DNA of 64,000 nt from Vreelandella maris (GCF_013371085.1 NZ_JABWCV010000017.1:1-64000); one strand, 5' to 3'; positions 16,569-26,192 are shown, numbered from the stretch's first letter. Notes: generated by a model not told the origin, from the sequence alone. Made by a program: numbers and translations.

Positions 16569-17247
16569 TAAAATTGCAGCGTTATCGGTAGCACTCTTAG
16601 GAGCTGCTTTATCCACTACCGCACTTGCCTCTGATCAGGACCTAGGTGTACTTGGCCCTACTTGGGAAATCGTAGAGCCCGACATGCGGCTGGCGATCGT
16701 GGCAGAGGCGCATGGTGTCGACTGGGACTCCGTAAATGAGCACCTAGCAGGGCAAGCTCAAAATCATACGAGAGACATCCCCGATTGGTTCGTCCCGATT
16801 GCCGAGCATACCGAAACTCACTTCGTAGATCCGTCCTATACGCTAGGTGAAGACATCGAAGCCTTGAAGCGGCAATCCGATGGTACATACCAGTGGGGAG
16901 TCATCTATGAGGCCGGCACCAAGGTCAACCCCCTCAAGCACATACAGCCAGAGAACTGGCTCCTCGTTGTTGATCTTCGAGCCGATGATCAGCGTGAACT
17001 GGCCATGACGTTAAAGGCCCGACACCCAGCCAACCTAACAGTAATCGTCACAGCAGGAGACCCAGGTAGTTTGGCGTCTGATCTTGGCCAAGCCGTGTAC
17101 TTCGCAGAGGAATGGCATTTCGATCGGCTGGGCATTACGCATACCCCCTCTTTAGCTGGCGTTCGGGACAGTCATCCTGACGTAATCGAAGTGACCCATT
17201 TCGCCTATCCCTACGATGTCACCACCCTGGAGGAACACCTGCCATGA
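16546..17247 (+). CDS. traW: F-type conjugal transfer protein TraW
   Basis: 233 residues with a signal peptide (ALSVALLGAALSTTALASDQ). TraW is a periplasmic assembly factor for F-type pili and interacts with TrbC. Family signs are the N-terminal DLGVLGPTWEIVEPDM and the C-terminal WHFDRLGITHTPSL-like segment. It overlaps the upstream regulator and shares an ATGA with traU, as in F-like operons (order W-U-trbC-N). Confidence 0.9.
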   Translation: METVVQYSKIAALSVALLGAALSTTALASDQDLGVLGPTWEIVEPDMRLAIVAEAHGVDWDSVNEHLAGQAQNHTRDIPDWFVPIAEHTETHFVDPSYTLGEDIEALKRQSDGTYQWGVIYEAGTKVNPLKHIQPENWLLVVDLRADDQRELAMTLKARHPANLTVIVTAGDPGSLASDLGQAVYFAEEWHFDRLGITHTPSLAGVRDSHPDVIEVTHFAYPYDVTTLEEHLP

Positions 17248-18251
17248 AGAGGTTACTACTCTCTGTTCTGACTGTTGCAGCTCTCACAACGGGGAGCGCC
17301 TATAGCGCATCCCCGTTATCGGGTTCTGCCGCATGTCGGGGAGAGATTTTCAATCCCATCAACGACGCGAACTGGAACAACATGTTTCCGGTAACGGTAG
17401 CTGGAATTTCCATGGGGGGTGGGTCTAATCCTTCCCTTATGCACATGGACTCAATCTGTTTGTGTCCTGGGCCCTATGGCATCGACATGCCAGGGATCGG
17501 CATGACGTTCTGGGAACCAACGTTCCTCGCTGAAGTGGCGCGAACACCTGGCTGTATGTCGACGCTCGGTGGCACGCAGGTACTAACCGGATACGACTCC
17601 CTGACTTCTAACCAAACGTATGGCTCGGGACGTGGAGATAGCAGCGTTACCAGGATGCAAATCCACTGGTATATCTACCCTCTGTTCAGTGTACTCAACA
17701 TGATGAGTTCGCTGGGGTGCATGAATACCTCCGGATTTAACCTTGCAGACCTCACTGAGGTCGACGCCACTTGGCAGGATGACACTTGGACATCCATCGC
17801 ATTTCCAGAGTCAGCTCTCTTCGCCAATCCAGTTGGTGCTCTCTCGTGCATCCCTGACGCCGTAGCTTCTGCAGCGGGTCGCCCCCTAGACATGATGTTC
17901 TGGTGTCAGGGCTCTCAGGGCGTCGTGTATCCCCTCACTGGCTCAAGCACCACTCACAGCTCCCCCCAAGGTGGGAATCTCCACGTCCTTGGCAAGTACA
18001 TGCAGCGTAAGACACGCATGGCGGGCCTGTTATCAACGACCGGCCCTTGGGCTGAATGCCAATCCGTTTACCTGCCGAACATGATTCGCAGCCAATACCG
18101 TATTGACCCGGTGGCCCCTGTTGCCAGCAACCAAACTGCTGTTCTTGGAATGTCCGAGTTCCGCTGGGGGATGCTGCCTCCCGCCAACACCGCTGTTCGT
18201 ACTGATTCCGCATTCTTGATCTGGGTAGGTAAGCAATGCTGCGCACTCTGA
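17244..18251 (+). CDS. traU: F-type conjugal transfer protein TraU
   Basis: 335 residues with an N-terminal signal peptide and many cysteines. TraU is a periplasmic protein needed for DNA transfer. Signature pieces include CRGEIFNPINDANWNNMFPV, DSICLCPGPYGIDMPGIGMT and FWEPTFLAEVARTPGC. Length matches the family. It overlaps traW and trbC. Confidence 0.95.
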   Translation: MKRLLLSVLTVAALTTGSAYSASPLSGSAACRGEIFNPINDANWNNMFPVTVAGISMGGGSNPSLMHMDSICLCPGPYGIDMPGIGMTFWEPTFLAEVARTPGCMSTLGGTQVLTGYDSLTSNQTYGSGRGDSSVTRMQIHWYIYPLFSVLNMMSSLGCMNTSGFNLADLTEVDATWQDDTWTSIAFPESALFANPVGALSCIPDAVASAAGRPLDMMFWCQGSQGVVYPLTGSSTTHSSPQGGNLHVLGKYMQRKTRMAGLLSTTGPWAECQSVYLPNMIRSQYRIDPVAPVASNQTAVLGMSEFRWGMLPPANTAVRTDSAFLIWVGKQCCAL

Positions 18252-19213
18252 CCGCTATTACTTTGACGCTATTCAGCACATCGGCGTTAAGCCAACAAAC
18301 ACCCGTACAAGCCGCTCAAGACGCTTTCTCTGCTCTTCAAGGGTCACAGGCACCTAGTGGCCTATTCGCTGGCCAGAAGAGCCCTGAGGCAATCCTGGAG
18401 GCGATGGGCGCGAACACAAGCGGATCAACCGCAGGCCAAGCAGCCGGCTCTGAGATGCTAGGAAACGTCCGGGCCCAAGGTCAGACCGGGGGGATCGCAG
18501 ACCCTGAAATGGCCGCTGAATGGCAAGCACTGAGGGATTCGTTAGACCTAGGTGAACAGGATCGACTGTATTTCTTCATCTCATTTTCAATGCCCGAAAG
18601 CTTGATTCGTGGCTATGCACTTGATGCAGCCAGAGCAGGAGGCGAGCTGGTTCTGCGCGGAGTGGAGCCGGGTATAACGCTCCGTGACTTCACCATGGAG
18701 CGCTTGCTGAAGGTACTACGCCCGGGAGGCATGACAGCACCGATCCAGATCGACCCGCGACTGTTCGATACCTACGAGATCGAGACCGTACCCACGATTG
18801 TCCTTGCCAAGGAAGATCCCATGGGCGTGTGTCAGACCGCCAAGCGCCAAATAGGCGAAATCGATGGTCAGCAGCTCGAGTACCAGGGATGCCCTAAGGG
18901 CAACCCAGACAATTACTGGAAGGCTGAAGGGTCAGTAACTGCCCTATATGCCTTAGAGCAATTCAACAAAGGCGGTGCCGGCAATGCCGAGGTCTACATC
19001 AATGCGCTCAAGGGCGAGGGCGCCGAAAGCGCTCCTGAGCAGGGAGGCGTTGCGTCAGCACAGTGGGAGTCGATGAGCGACGAGCTAGCTGAGCGCAACG
19101 CACAACGACTCCGTGAGCGCTATCAAGGCACTGATCGCGAAGTTTACGACACGCCAATGGGGCCGGCCGTTGGTCCCGCGGGACAGAATATTGATCATCT
19201 CTGGGAGGAGTGA
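18236..19213 (+). CDS. trbC: F-type pilus assembly protein TrbC
   Basis: 325 residues with a signal peptide (TLFSTSALSQ). The conserved core is LYFFISFSMPESLIRGYALD, FTMERLLKVLRPGG and QIDPRLFDTYEIETVPTIVL, a thioredoxin-like fold. TrbC acts with TraW in the periplasm. It is longer than F TrbC because of an N-terminal Ala/Gly/Gln-rich extension and a charged C-terminus. Confidence 0.9.
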   Translation: MLRTLTAITLTLFSTSALSQQTPVQAAQDAFSALQGSQAPSGLFAGQKSPEAILEAMGANTSGSTAGQAAGSEMLGNVRAQGQTGGIADPEMAAEWQALRDSLDLGEQDRLYFFISFSMPESLIRGYALDAARAGGELVLRGVEPGITLRDFTMERLLKVLRPGGMTAPIQIDPRLFDTYEIETVPTIVLAKEDPMGVCQTAKRQIGEIDGQQLEYQGCPKGNPDNYWKAEGSVTALYALEQFNKGGAGNAEVYINALKGEGAESAPEQGGVASAQWESMSDELAERNAQRLRERYQGTDREVYDTPMGPAVGPAGQNIDHLWEE

Positions 19214-19214
19214 C

Positions 19215-20582
19215 ATGCCGAAGGGCTCTTGCTTAAAACTGTTTGCCATGGGGGCCGCTTTTGCGGCCCTCGCGCCCTTGAGCGACGTGGCAATGGCCAC
19301 CCCTAACCAAGCGGGAATGAATGCTGGGGGAGCCTGGGCTCGAGATTTCAACCCAAACAATGCCTTCCGTTCAGCTACATCGAGCCTGGGTCTTGAGGAT
19401 ACAAAAACCTCTGGCGAGCTTGGAGGGGAGGTGGGGCTTCAAGTTAAACAGAAACAGCAGCGGAACTTTAGATGCCGCGACGGGGCTCGCCTCACTGCAG
19501 GCGGCATTCGAGTTTTGGTCGAAGAGTGTGAACAAAGCGACAATGGTGAGCTTGAGCGGATCAGTGTGTCCGTATGTGACGCACTAACTCAGGGGATACG
19601 GTGTAGCGAGGACCGCTACACGGTCACAAGAGAAATACCGACCGGGGGAGAAGCCGCCTTCAGCGGAGGCAACCTGTACGGAGCATATCGAGTCGAGGCT
19701 GAATGTTCTTCATCGTCTTGCACCATGACTATGCACCAACTTCACGGGGATGCATGGGGCGGCAACGATATGCGTCAGAAAGGGAATGATAGAGTCAATC
19801 AAGATCCCAATCACCCGTCAAATACAATTAGTGATGTTCGCGACAACCCTACTTTTGAACGTGGCAGCAACTTTGCTGATGATCGTTCAAAGTGTCTCGG
19901 CAATCAAATAAACCAACTTTTCAGTGAAGGTGATATTCCAGTTTCATGTGACCCCAACGACCCAAGGACAATTGATTTTCTTGACATCAATGCTGGTGGA
20001 GAATGCAAGCCGGATAAAATCACAACCGATTCCTGCGTGGTCGATATACCAACAAGACTCGTTACTTGTGAGCCTGAATCTCGGGAGTGTGAGGTAAGAA
20101 GAGACTCCGCAGAGTTTAGCTGCGCTAGAAAACTTGAGGTGACGGGAATAAAAATACCGACATGTAATAATGGCGATCACCTTTTAACTATAACAAGCGA
20201 CCCCTGCCCTAGTTGCGTCGATTACCTCAGGTATAACTTTTATTGCCAAGAGCAAGGATACCGAGTTGTCTATGACACTGTAAATAAATCAGATGGTTCA
20301 CGTCGGACTGGCCCTCACTCAAACGTTGTCAGCGGCGGGTTAAATACTAATGTACCTAAAACAACTGTTATAGAGGACTTCAGCGGAAGTAAATGCTTTC
20401 GAGTAGCTTACGAGCAGAACTGTAATGGCACTACCTGCAACGTCACAGCTTACTTTGAAAACCCTTGCAAGAACATAAGCTATGCAGGTTCAAATAGCTT
20501 CCCTATACCAATGAGAATCGAATTCACAGATAGAGTGATCGATGAATGTACTGGTTTAGAAAGCAGACGACCTGAGTTATAA
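19215..20582 (+). CDS. traN: TraN-like mating-pair protein, N-terminal half
   Basis: 455 residues from ATG 19215 (GGGAGGAG upstream); a longer in-frame reading from 19113 overlaps trbC and lacks the signal peptide. The signal peptide is AFAALAPLSDVAMA. The body is cysteine-rich (CRDG, CEQS, CSEDRY, CSSSSC, CDPNDP), typical of the outer-membrane mating-pair stabilisation protein TraN. F-type TraN is usually one chain; here a separate exported protein follows 3 bp later. Base composition becomes clearly AT-richer from about 19.8 kb. Confidence 0.7.
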   Translation: MPKGSCLKLFAMGAAFAALAPLSDVAMATPNQAGMNAGGAWARDFNPNNAFRSATSSLGLEDTKTSGELGGEVGLQVKQKQQRNFRCRDGARLTAGGIRVLVEECEQSDNGELERISVSVCDALTQGIRCSEDRYTVTREIPTGGEAAFSGGNLYGAYRVEAECSSSSCTMTMHQLHGDAWGGNDMRQKGNDRVNQDPNHPSNTISDVRDNPTFERGSNFADDRSKCLGNQINQLFSEGDIPVSCDPNDPRTIDFLDINAGGECKPDKITTDSCVVDIPTRLVTCEPESRECEVRRDSAEFSCARKLEVTGIKIPTCNNGDHLLTITSDPCPSCVDYLRYNFYCQEQGYRVVYDTVNKSDGSRRTGPHSNVVSGGLNTNVPKTTVIEDFSGSKCFRVAYEQNCNGTTCNVTAYFENPCKNISYAGSNSFPIPMRIEFTDRVIDECTGLESRRPEL

Positions 20583-20585
20583 ATT

Positions 20586-22805
20586 ATGAAATATATTCAT
20601 CTAGCAACTTTATTAATTTATCTAATAATACCTCAGGTTACCTTTGGAGCTTTAAGCGACTACCAAGAGTGCTATAAGGTCGGAGAAACATGTATTGATT
20701 CTGCCCCTAGAACAATAATGGGTGAAACAGTCAGACGAGAATGCTGGGAATATGCTGTTACTTATAGATGTTACGGCGATCCATATAGCCACACTTGCAA
20801 TCTCGAAGCACTACAGAACGATGATGACTGGGAGTTGGTAAACACATTTGGAGAAACATATCCAGCGACCTATTCGCAATATTCACGCATTCTTCCTGAC
20901 AGTTGGATCGAAGAATGGCAAAAGAGCGAGTTCACATGTAGTGCCGACACTTCGTATGGCTGTGGCCCAGATATAAGCAGGACAGATATAAAAGATGCTT
21001 CTGGAAATATTGTCGGCCAGAAAGTAACTAAGCGCTGTTACATCGGCGAGACACCACGTTGCAATAACGACCCGAACTGCAACATAACGAGCTACGACTG
21101 CACCAGAAAGCAAGACGGTTTATGCGTTCGGCAGGAACAGACATATACATGTCGCGAAGATGGGAAATGCGATCCTAGTTCCTACGAAATTATGCCTGAA
21201 GTTAGCGATGATGAAGGCGCCTTCTCAGACGCTATTGCAGCGGCAGGTGTCATGGACATGATCGCTGCCGAGGGTGGGTTAGATGAAAACATGCGGATCT
21301 TTTCTGGCATGGAGCGCGAGTGCAAAGCGATTACAAGCGATTTCCGCCGCATGATGGAATTTAACGCAACCGTATCAACCGTTTTGGCAACGTATTTTGG
21401 AGGACCGCTTGGAGCTGTCTTGGCTGGCACTGCTTCGGCAGACATTCTAAATGCTATTGAGCACATGCAATGCTGTCAGGAAGACCCAGAAGATGTCGTT
21501 TTGACCAGCTCATTTATCTCTATGGCTACAGGAATCGGTGCTGACTACTGTGACCTCGAAGATGTAGAGCTTGCTGCTGCTCGCATGGCGAAACGAGCCG
21601 TCCAAGTTACACCCGGCTTTGTTCCCACCAATAATACGCTATGCACGTTCGCAAATTATATTTACAACGCGCCTGCGAAAGGTGACATGTCCTACGCGAA
21701 GCAAATATGCGCACATTGGACAAGGCCATGGTCGATTGCGAACACCCAAACTCAGGTGGATAGATACCAACGCTGGTGCGAGTTTGACTCGATGCTTGCC
21801 AGAATAATTCAAGAACAGGGTCGAGAACAGCTTGCCGAGTTGGCTTCGCAAAACGCAGGTGGAGCTGTTACCAAGCGCATTGAGTTTCCTTTTTACAATT
21901 CTGCCGGAGGATGGTCGAACGAGCTAAATGCCAACAGCAATCGAGTGCGGTTCTGGCAGTGGAAAGAGGAATGCTCTACCGATGAAGGCTTTACCAATTC
22001 GATGTTATCTGGATACGATTGCCCTTCAAGCCCAGACATTTATGCAGCGGTCTGCTCTGAATCGTCATGCGGGGCACCGCCTGATCACCCTGTTTATGGC
22101 TTTAGCCCAGGCTGGGAAACCCATCGCTTAGCAGCAGAGGATCATCACACCCGTGCGATCAACCGATATTCGGTAGTAGAAGGTGGGTGTTTTGAAGATG
22201 GCAGCTGTGAATACAAAGTTCACGCTTGGAAAGCTGGCGCTGGTGGTCAGATGCGCATTCCCTTAGATATGAAGTGGCCAATCAATTTTCCTAATGATGG
22301 CTGGGGCGAGTTTTCTTGGGCGCATAACAATGTTCACTTCGAGGCATATACAAACCCTCTAGGTTCAGAATCCCCTTCCAGAGGGCTGCGCATGTGTATC
22401 GGTTCATCATATGAATGCTATGACAATGCGGCGTGGAATGAAGTCAACATCCAAAATGACATTACTAATTTGAATAACTATGTCAGCAACAGTCCACCAG
22501 TGACTCTCACTGGTGGATGTTCCGTTGAGGAATGTGAGTTTAGAGCTTCAATTGAAGTCAATCTTACAGCTAAGCCTTGGTACACCTACTCAGAAAAGAA
22601 ATACGAGCCGTGCATGCTAAAGGTTTTGGGTAGCTGTGTGACAAAGGCCTCCACAACTTACGATCGTCAGTACAAGCCAGACTGCACCGGGTTCACTATT
22701 GACGAGTTCCTTGCACTTGATCTCGGCGATATGGATTTCTCGGAGTACGTGGAAACGTTGTCGGAAAAAGCACAATCGGAGTTCAACCAGACATGGGCAA
22801 GATAG
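20586..22805 (+). CDS. traN: TraN-like mating-pair protein, C-terminal half
   Basis: 739 residues with its own signal peptide (LATLLIYLIIPQVTFG). Very Cys-rich: CYKVGETCIDS, CNNDPNCNITSYDC, CSESSCGAP, CSVEECEF. The middle section DDEGAFSDAIAAAGVMDMIA and EHMQCCQEDPEDVVLTSS matches the conserved central region of TraN. It acts on the cell surface in recipient recognition. The gene is AT-rich compared with traU/trbC and traD, and overlaps the next gene by 13 nt. Confidence 0.75.
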   Translation: MKYIHLATLLIYLIIPQVTFGALSDYQECYKVGETCIDSAPRTIMGETVRRECWEYAVTYRCYGDPYSHTCNLEALQNDDDWELVNTFGETYPATYSQYSRILPDSWIEEWQKSEFTCSADTSYGCGPDISRTDIKDASGNIVGQKVTKRCYIGETPRCNNDPNCNITSYDCTRKQDGLCVRQEQTYTCREDGKCDPSSYEIMPEVSDDEGAFSDAIAAAGVMDMIAAEGGLDENMRIFSGMERECKAITSDFRRMMEFNATVSTVLATYFGGPLGAVLAGTASADILNAIEHMQCCQEDPEDVVLTSSFISMATGIGADYCDLEDVELAAARMAKRAVQVTPGFVPTNNTLCTFANYIYNAPAKGDMSYAKQICAHWTRPWSIANTQTQVDRYQRWCEFDSMLARIIQEQGREQLAELASQNAGGAVTKRIEFPFYNSAGGWSNELNANSNRVRFWQWKEECSTDEGFTNSMLSGYDCPSSPDIYAAVCSESSCGAPPDHPVYGFSPGWETHRLAAEDHHTRAINRYSVVEGGCFEDGSCEYKVHAWKAGAGGQMRIPLDMKWPINFPNDGWGEFSWAHNNVHFEAYTNPLGSESPSRGLRMCIGSSYECYDNAAWNEVNIQNDITNLNNYVSNSPPVTLTGGCSVEECEFRASIEVNLTAKPWYTYSEKKYEPCMLKVLGSCVTKASTTYDRQYKPDCTGFTIDEFLALDLGDMDFSEYVETLSEKAQSEFNQTWAR

Positions 22806-23383
22806 CTTTAATTCAAGCTACTTGTGTGGTGATGGTATTGGCATCTACTGGCTCCTTCGGGAGCCCAGTAGACCGAATCACTGCCCAAGCTGAAGCGCTG
22901 GCATCGGGTGCAGCCGGTTCAGAGGAAGTTGTGCAGAACGCGGGGCAGAGGCCTTTCATGTTCACGCCCAATAATGGGTATGTAGGCCTAGAAACCCAGC
23001 TAGATGTATCGCTCACTTATACGTCCTTTGAGAACGGTGGACAGAACGTTAGAAGAGTTGAAAAAGCAGTTGTCGACTGGGGTGACGGCTCAAGTCCGAC
23101 CACAGTGCTCCCTGGCACACCCGCCTACCATACGTATGGCCACCGCAATAAGGAGGGTGCCATTACACCTCATGGAAGTATTGTCTATACCGGCAGGATT
23201 ACGTTCGTGACTACTTCAGGCAATGCATATACCGAGCAATTTCAATATAGCATGTGGCATTCCTTTCTTGACTCGCTTGTTCCAGGAGGAAGATCGCTAC
23301 CCAACAACATGCTACCGAGCGTTAGTGGGGCTGGTGGCAGGGATCGTTTGCCCAGTGGCTTCTTTGATAGGAACAACAAATAA
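22793..23383 (+). CDS. Secreted PKD-like domain protein
   Basis: 196 residues. A signal peptide (CVVMVLASTGSFGS) precedes a PKD-like beta-sandwich: VDWGDGSSPTTVLPGTPAYH then TYG and YTGRITFVTTSG. PKD domains mediate protein contacts on surfaces. It is coupled to traN at the start and to the next gene at TAATG, so it is a transfer-operon component, perhaps attached to the mating-pair complex. Not part of the F core set. Confidence 0.65.
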   Translation: MGKIALIQATCVVMVLASTGSFGSPVDRITAQAEALASGAAGSEEVVQNAGQRPFMFTPNNGYVGLETQLDVSLTYTSFENGGQNVRRVEKAVVDWGDGSSPTTVLPGTPAYHTYGHRNKEGAITPHGSIVYTGRITFVTTSGNAYTEQFQYSMWHSFLDSLVPGGRSLPNNMLPSVSGAGGRDRLPSGFFDRNNK

Positions 23384-23796
23384 TGCAAACTCTTTTCAAG
23401 GCTGCGCTGATCATGGTGGCAACAACCATGCCTTTGTTTGCCAATGCTCAGGAAGGCGCCAATGAACCCGCGCATCAGCTTTACGGCGGTCATGATGCTG
23501 GCGCGCTACTTAGCAAGTCGCTTATGGTGACCAGCCAGCTAGATTGGCTCAATGCCTGGTCGCTGAACCTTGGAGGCAATCCACCAGAAGATTTGCCCCA
23601 AGGCTATATCGGAGTTCTAGTCTTCGCGTCCTACCCAGGACACCTCATAAGCCTTCATCCTCTGGACGACAGCTCATCTTTGATGATTCGCTGCCATCAG
23701 GCACCGCTGCCCGACAGCCGTAGCTACATCGCCCCCTCTGCATGGGCAGCCGGGATGTTCCGTGCTGATAGCGTGACGCTGGAGGATTGCCCATGA
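23383..23796 (+). CDS. Hypothetical exported tra-operon protein
   Basis: 137 residues with signal peptide MQTLFKAALIMVATTMPLFA. The mature part (LLSKSLMVTSQLDWLNAWSL, YIGVLVFASYPGHLISLHPL) has two cysteines (IRCHQAP, EDCP). Start and stop overlap both neighbours (TAATG and ATGA), so it is translated with the coupling protein gene. No family recognised. Confidence 0.6.
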   Translation: MQTLFKAALIMVATTMPLFANAQEGANEPAHQLYGGHDAGALLSKSLMVTSQLDWLNAWSLNLGGNPPEDLPQGYIGVLVFASYPGHLISLHPLDDSSSLMIRCHQAPLPDSRSYIAPSAWAAGMFRADSVTLEDCP

Positions 23797-25463
23797 TAGC
23801 CGGCAGAATGGATGCGCTGGCACTTACCGCCATTGCAGCCGGCGTTGCGGCCGCTACACCTTGGGCTGTCGGCACCTTCCCAGCATGGCCTGCTGGCGTC
23901 CTGGGTTCGCTGGGGATGGCGCAGCTCACATGGAGCCAGGCTATGGCCAAGCTGCGCCAGTACGACGAGGATTCCCGAGAGGGCTTCGTGCTGCCTTCAG
24001 ACGAGCCAGTAGATGATAAGGGGCCTTCCTTACATATCGGCCTGACCACCGACAAAAATACTCGAATCAACATGCCCGACATCCTCGGGCAGCGACACAC
24101 TGCGATCGTGGGTCAGTCTGGTGTGGGTAAGACTACTCTTGGTGAATATATCCTCTGGCAGCAAACTGCGCGTGGGCGCGGATGGCTATTCATTGACGCC
24201 AAGATCGATCGGGACACTCGGGATCACCTAGCGTACATGGCCAAGGTGACAGGCCGCGAAGATGAACTCTACATTATCGACGTGTCAGACCCCGATAACG
24301 CCAATACCTATAACCCTGTTCTCCACGGCGATCCTGATGAGGTGGCATCGCGGCTGATGAACCTCATTCCTTCTGCGGAGAACAATCCAGGCGCCGATCA
24401 CTACAGGCAATCCGCCAATCATGCACTCACTGTCATCATTGCCGCTCTGCAAGCCTCCGGTCAGTTATATCACTTCGGCGATCTATCAATTCTATTGCAG
24501 TCCGATAGAGCCCTTGAAAACTTGGAGAGAATGACTCCTCAAGGGCCTGAGAAGAGGGCGCTATCGATCTTCCTCGATCAGTTCCGTACCCGTACCAAGG
24601 AAGGGACAAAAATCGACCTCAACCGCATGAAGCAAACGCTGGGCGGGATGGCAGGCCGGATTGCACTGTTCGCCCAGGGTAAGTTTGGAAAGGTCTTCAA
24701 CGTTTATGCCCCGGAAATCGTGCTTACGGAGATTATTCGGAAGGGCCACATGCTTTATGTCTCGCTTCCGACGATGGGAAAGGACACCGCAGCCCTCAAC
24801 CTAGGTAAAATGATCGTCTCGGACATTCGCTCTGCTGTTGCCTATATTCAGGATTTACCCAAGGGCGAAAGGCCAGAGCATTTCATCGCACTTCTGGATG
24901 AAATGGGTGCTTACGTAATGGAAGGGGTAGGGCGTCTCTTCGAGCAGGCGCGATCGGCCAATATCGCACTGATTCCAGCCTTCCAGTCCTTCAGCCAGCT
25001 TAATCGAGTCTCGCCAGACTTTGCAGACATCGTGATACAGAACACATGGAACAAAATATTCTTCAAGTTCGGTGCGAAAGACAGCCCTGAAGAGGCCGCA
25101 GAAATACTAGGTAAAACCAAGCGTTTTCAACGTACTGTCTCAGTCTCGGCTAACCAGGGAGAGAGTGCGCAGTATTTGAGAACCACCCCACAATCCAGCA
25201 TGTCCGATGGCGGCGGCATGGGTGAAAGCTGGCGCGAAGTTGAGGAGTTCAGGGTAACACCGGATCAATTGAGAGCCATGGATATGGGGCAAGCGGTCAT
25301 GATGATGGGCGCTCGCATGTATCATTTGAGAACGCCAATGATCAACTACCCCAAACACATTCCTTCATTTAAGGTAATAAAACGCAAGATGAAGATGCCT
25401 GCCGACAAACAGGCGCTTAACTTCGAGGAACGACTAAACGAGTTTCTTACAGCAACTGTTTAG
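23793..25463 (+). CDS. traD: TraD/VirD4-type coupling protein
   Basis: 556 residues from ATG 23793 (GGAGGATTGCCC upstream). The hexameric inner-membrane ATPase brings the relaxosome to the secretion channel. Two short hydrophobic segments lead to Walker A GQSGVGKTT (about residue 107) and Walker B HFIALLDEMGAYV; IALIPAFQSFSQL matches the conserved TraG/TraD motif. It lacks the long C-terminal tail of F TraD. It is the last large gene of the + tra operon. Confidence 0.85.
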   Translation: MIAGRMDALALTAIAAGVAAATPWAVGTFPAWPAGVLGSLGMAQLTWSQAMAKLRQYDEDSREGFVLPSDEPVDDKGPSLHIGLTTDKNTRINMPDILGQRHTAIVGQSGVGKTTLGEYILWQQTARGRGWLFIDAKIDRDTRDHLAYMAKVTGREDELYIIDVSDPDNANTYNPVLHGDPDEVASRLMNLIPSAENNPGADHYRQSANHALTVIIAALQASGQLYHFGDLSILLQSDRALENLERMTPQGPEKRALSIFLDQFRTRTKEGTKIDLNRMKQTLGGMAGRIALFAQGKFGKVFNVYAPEIVLTEIIRKGHMLYVSLPTMGKDTAALNLGKMIVSDIRSAVAYIQDLPKGERPEHFIALLDEMGAYVMEGVGRLFEQARSANIALIPAFQSFSQLNRVSPDFADIVIQNTWNKIFFKFGAKDSPEEAAEILGKTKRFQRTVSVSANQGESAQYLRTTPQSSMSDGGGMGESWREVEEFRVTPDQLRAMDMGQAVMMMGARMYHLRTPMINYPKHIPSFKVIKRKMKMPADKQALNFEERLNEFLTATV

Positions 25464-25472
25464 GGGGTAGTT

Positions 25473-25724
25473 ATGATTACAGTGTTATTTTGGGCAACAA
25501 TCGCCATCTTCGCTATGTTGCTCTTAGGAATTCTTCCGGGAGTAAAGGAAGTCTTTAGACCGCTCATGGATATTTTATCCAAGGGAACCATAGAGGTATT
25601 GAAGTTTGCCGGTGGGTATATTCTTTGGCTTGCCAAGACGATAATTCATGCCCATATCGACCTTGTTACCCACTCATGTCATAAGCGCTCATACTTTGAC
25701 CCAGCAGAAAAGATGAGAAAATAG
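25473..25724 (+). CDS. Small membrane protein after traD
   Basis: 83 residues with two hydrophobic stretches (VLFWATIAIFAMLLLGILPG and EVLKFAGGYILWLAKTIIHA) and a basic C-terminus. A GGGGGTAGTT ribosome-binding site sits just before the ATG and the gap to traD is only 9 bp, so it is cotranscribed. Function unknown. Confidence 0.6.
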   Translation: MITVLFWATIAIFAMLLLGILPGVKEVFRPLMDILSKGTIEVLKFAGGYILWLAKTIIHAHIDLVTHSCHKRSYFDPAEKMRK

Positions 25725-25734
25725 CCGCTTCTTA

Positions 25735-25764
25735 TTGTAATTTGAAATCGTCGTATGGTATTAT
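25735..25764 (+). promoter_or_regulatory. Sigma-70-type promoter
   Basis: TTGTAA (25735-25740), an 18-bp spacer and TATTAT (25759-25764), 43 bp before the next gene. It is the best promoter-like match in the tra region and gives the 114-residue membrane protein its own transcription start. Confidence 0.5.
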
Positions 25765-25807
25765 TAGATAACAGCAAGGTGATTGCGTCGATCGTTCGGA
25801 GGTCGAA

Positions 25808-26152
25808 ATGGCTAACAAGAATCGCAAAGCTCGCCGCCAACGTGCGATCGCAGCACGGCAACATGCCGCTCAGCCATCCCAGGGCTCTTTCGTCGCAAAT
25901 GAGCTGCACCAACTGATCGGTGCTAATGAAGAAGATGTAGTCAGGGCTTTTAAGTGGAGAGCCAGGCAGAACGTTATCTTTATCTATGCGGTTAATGCAG
26001 TGATATTTGCGTTTCTACTATTCTTCACCGCGTACACTTCAAACAGTGGGCTGAGCAAATTTGTCCCGTTTATCTGGGCGGGTTTCATCGCTTTGTTCCT
26101 AGCACAACAAGCTATGCTGAAACGCTACAAGCAGCTCATCCGAAACACATAA
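25808..26152 (+). CDS. Two-TM membrane protein
   Basis: 114 residues: a basic, Ala/Arg/Gln-rich N-terminus (NRKARRQRAIAARQHAAQ), a soluble linker and two TM helices (FIYAVNAVIFAFLLFFTAYT, PFIWAGFIALFLAQQAML). GGAGGTCGAA precedes the ATG. It closes the + tra region against convergent traG. Function unknown. Confidence 0.6.
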   Translation: MANKNRKARRQRAIAARQHAAQPSQGSFVANELHQLIGANEEDVVRAFKWRARQNVIFIYAVNAVIFAFLLFFTAYTSNSGLSKFVPFIWAGFIALFLAQQAMLKRYKQLIRNT

Positions 26153-26154
26153 CC

Positions 26155-26172
26155 CCCCTGCCTTGGCAGGGG
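26155..26172. terminator. Hairpin between convergent tra operons
   Basis: CCCCTGCC-TT-GGCAGGGG, a perfect 8-bp stem between the + strand membrane gene and the end of traG. It can act for both strands, although T-runs are weak. Confidence 0.65.
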
Positions 26173-26192
26173 CTTTGCCTATATGGCTCCTC

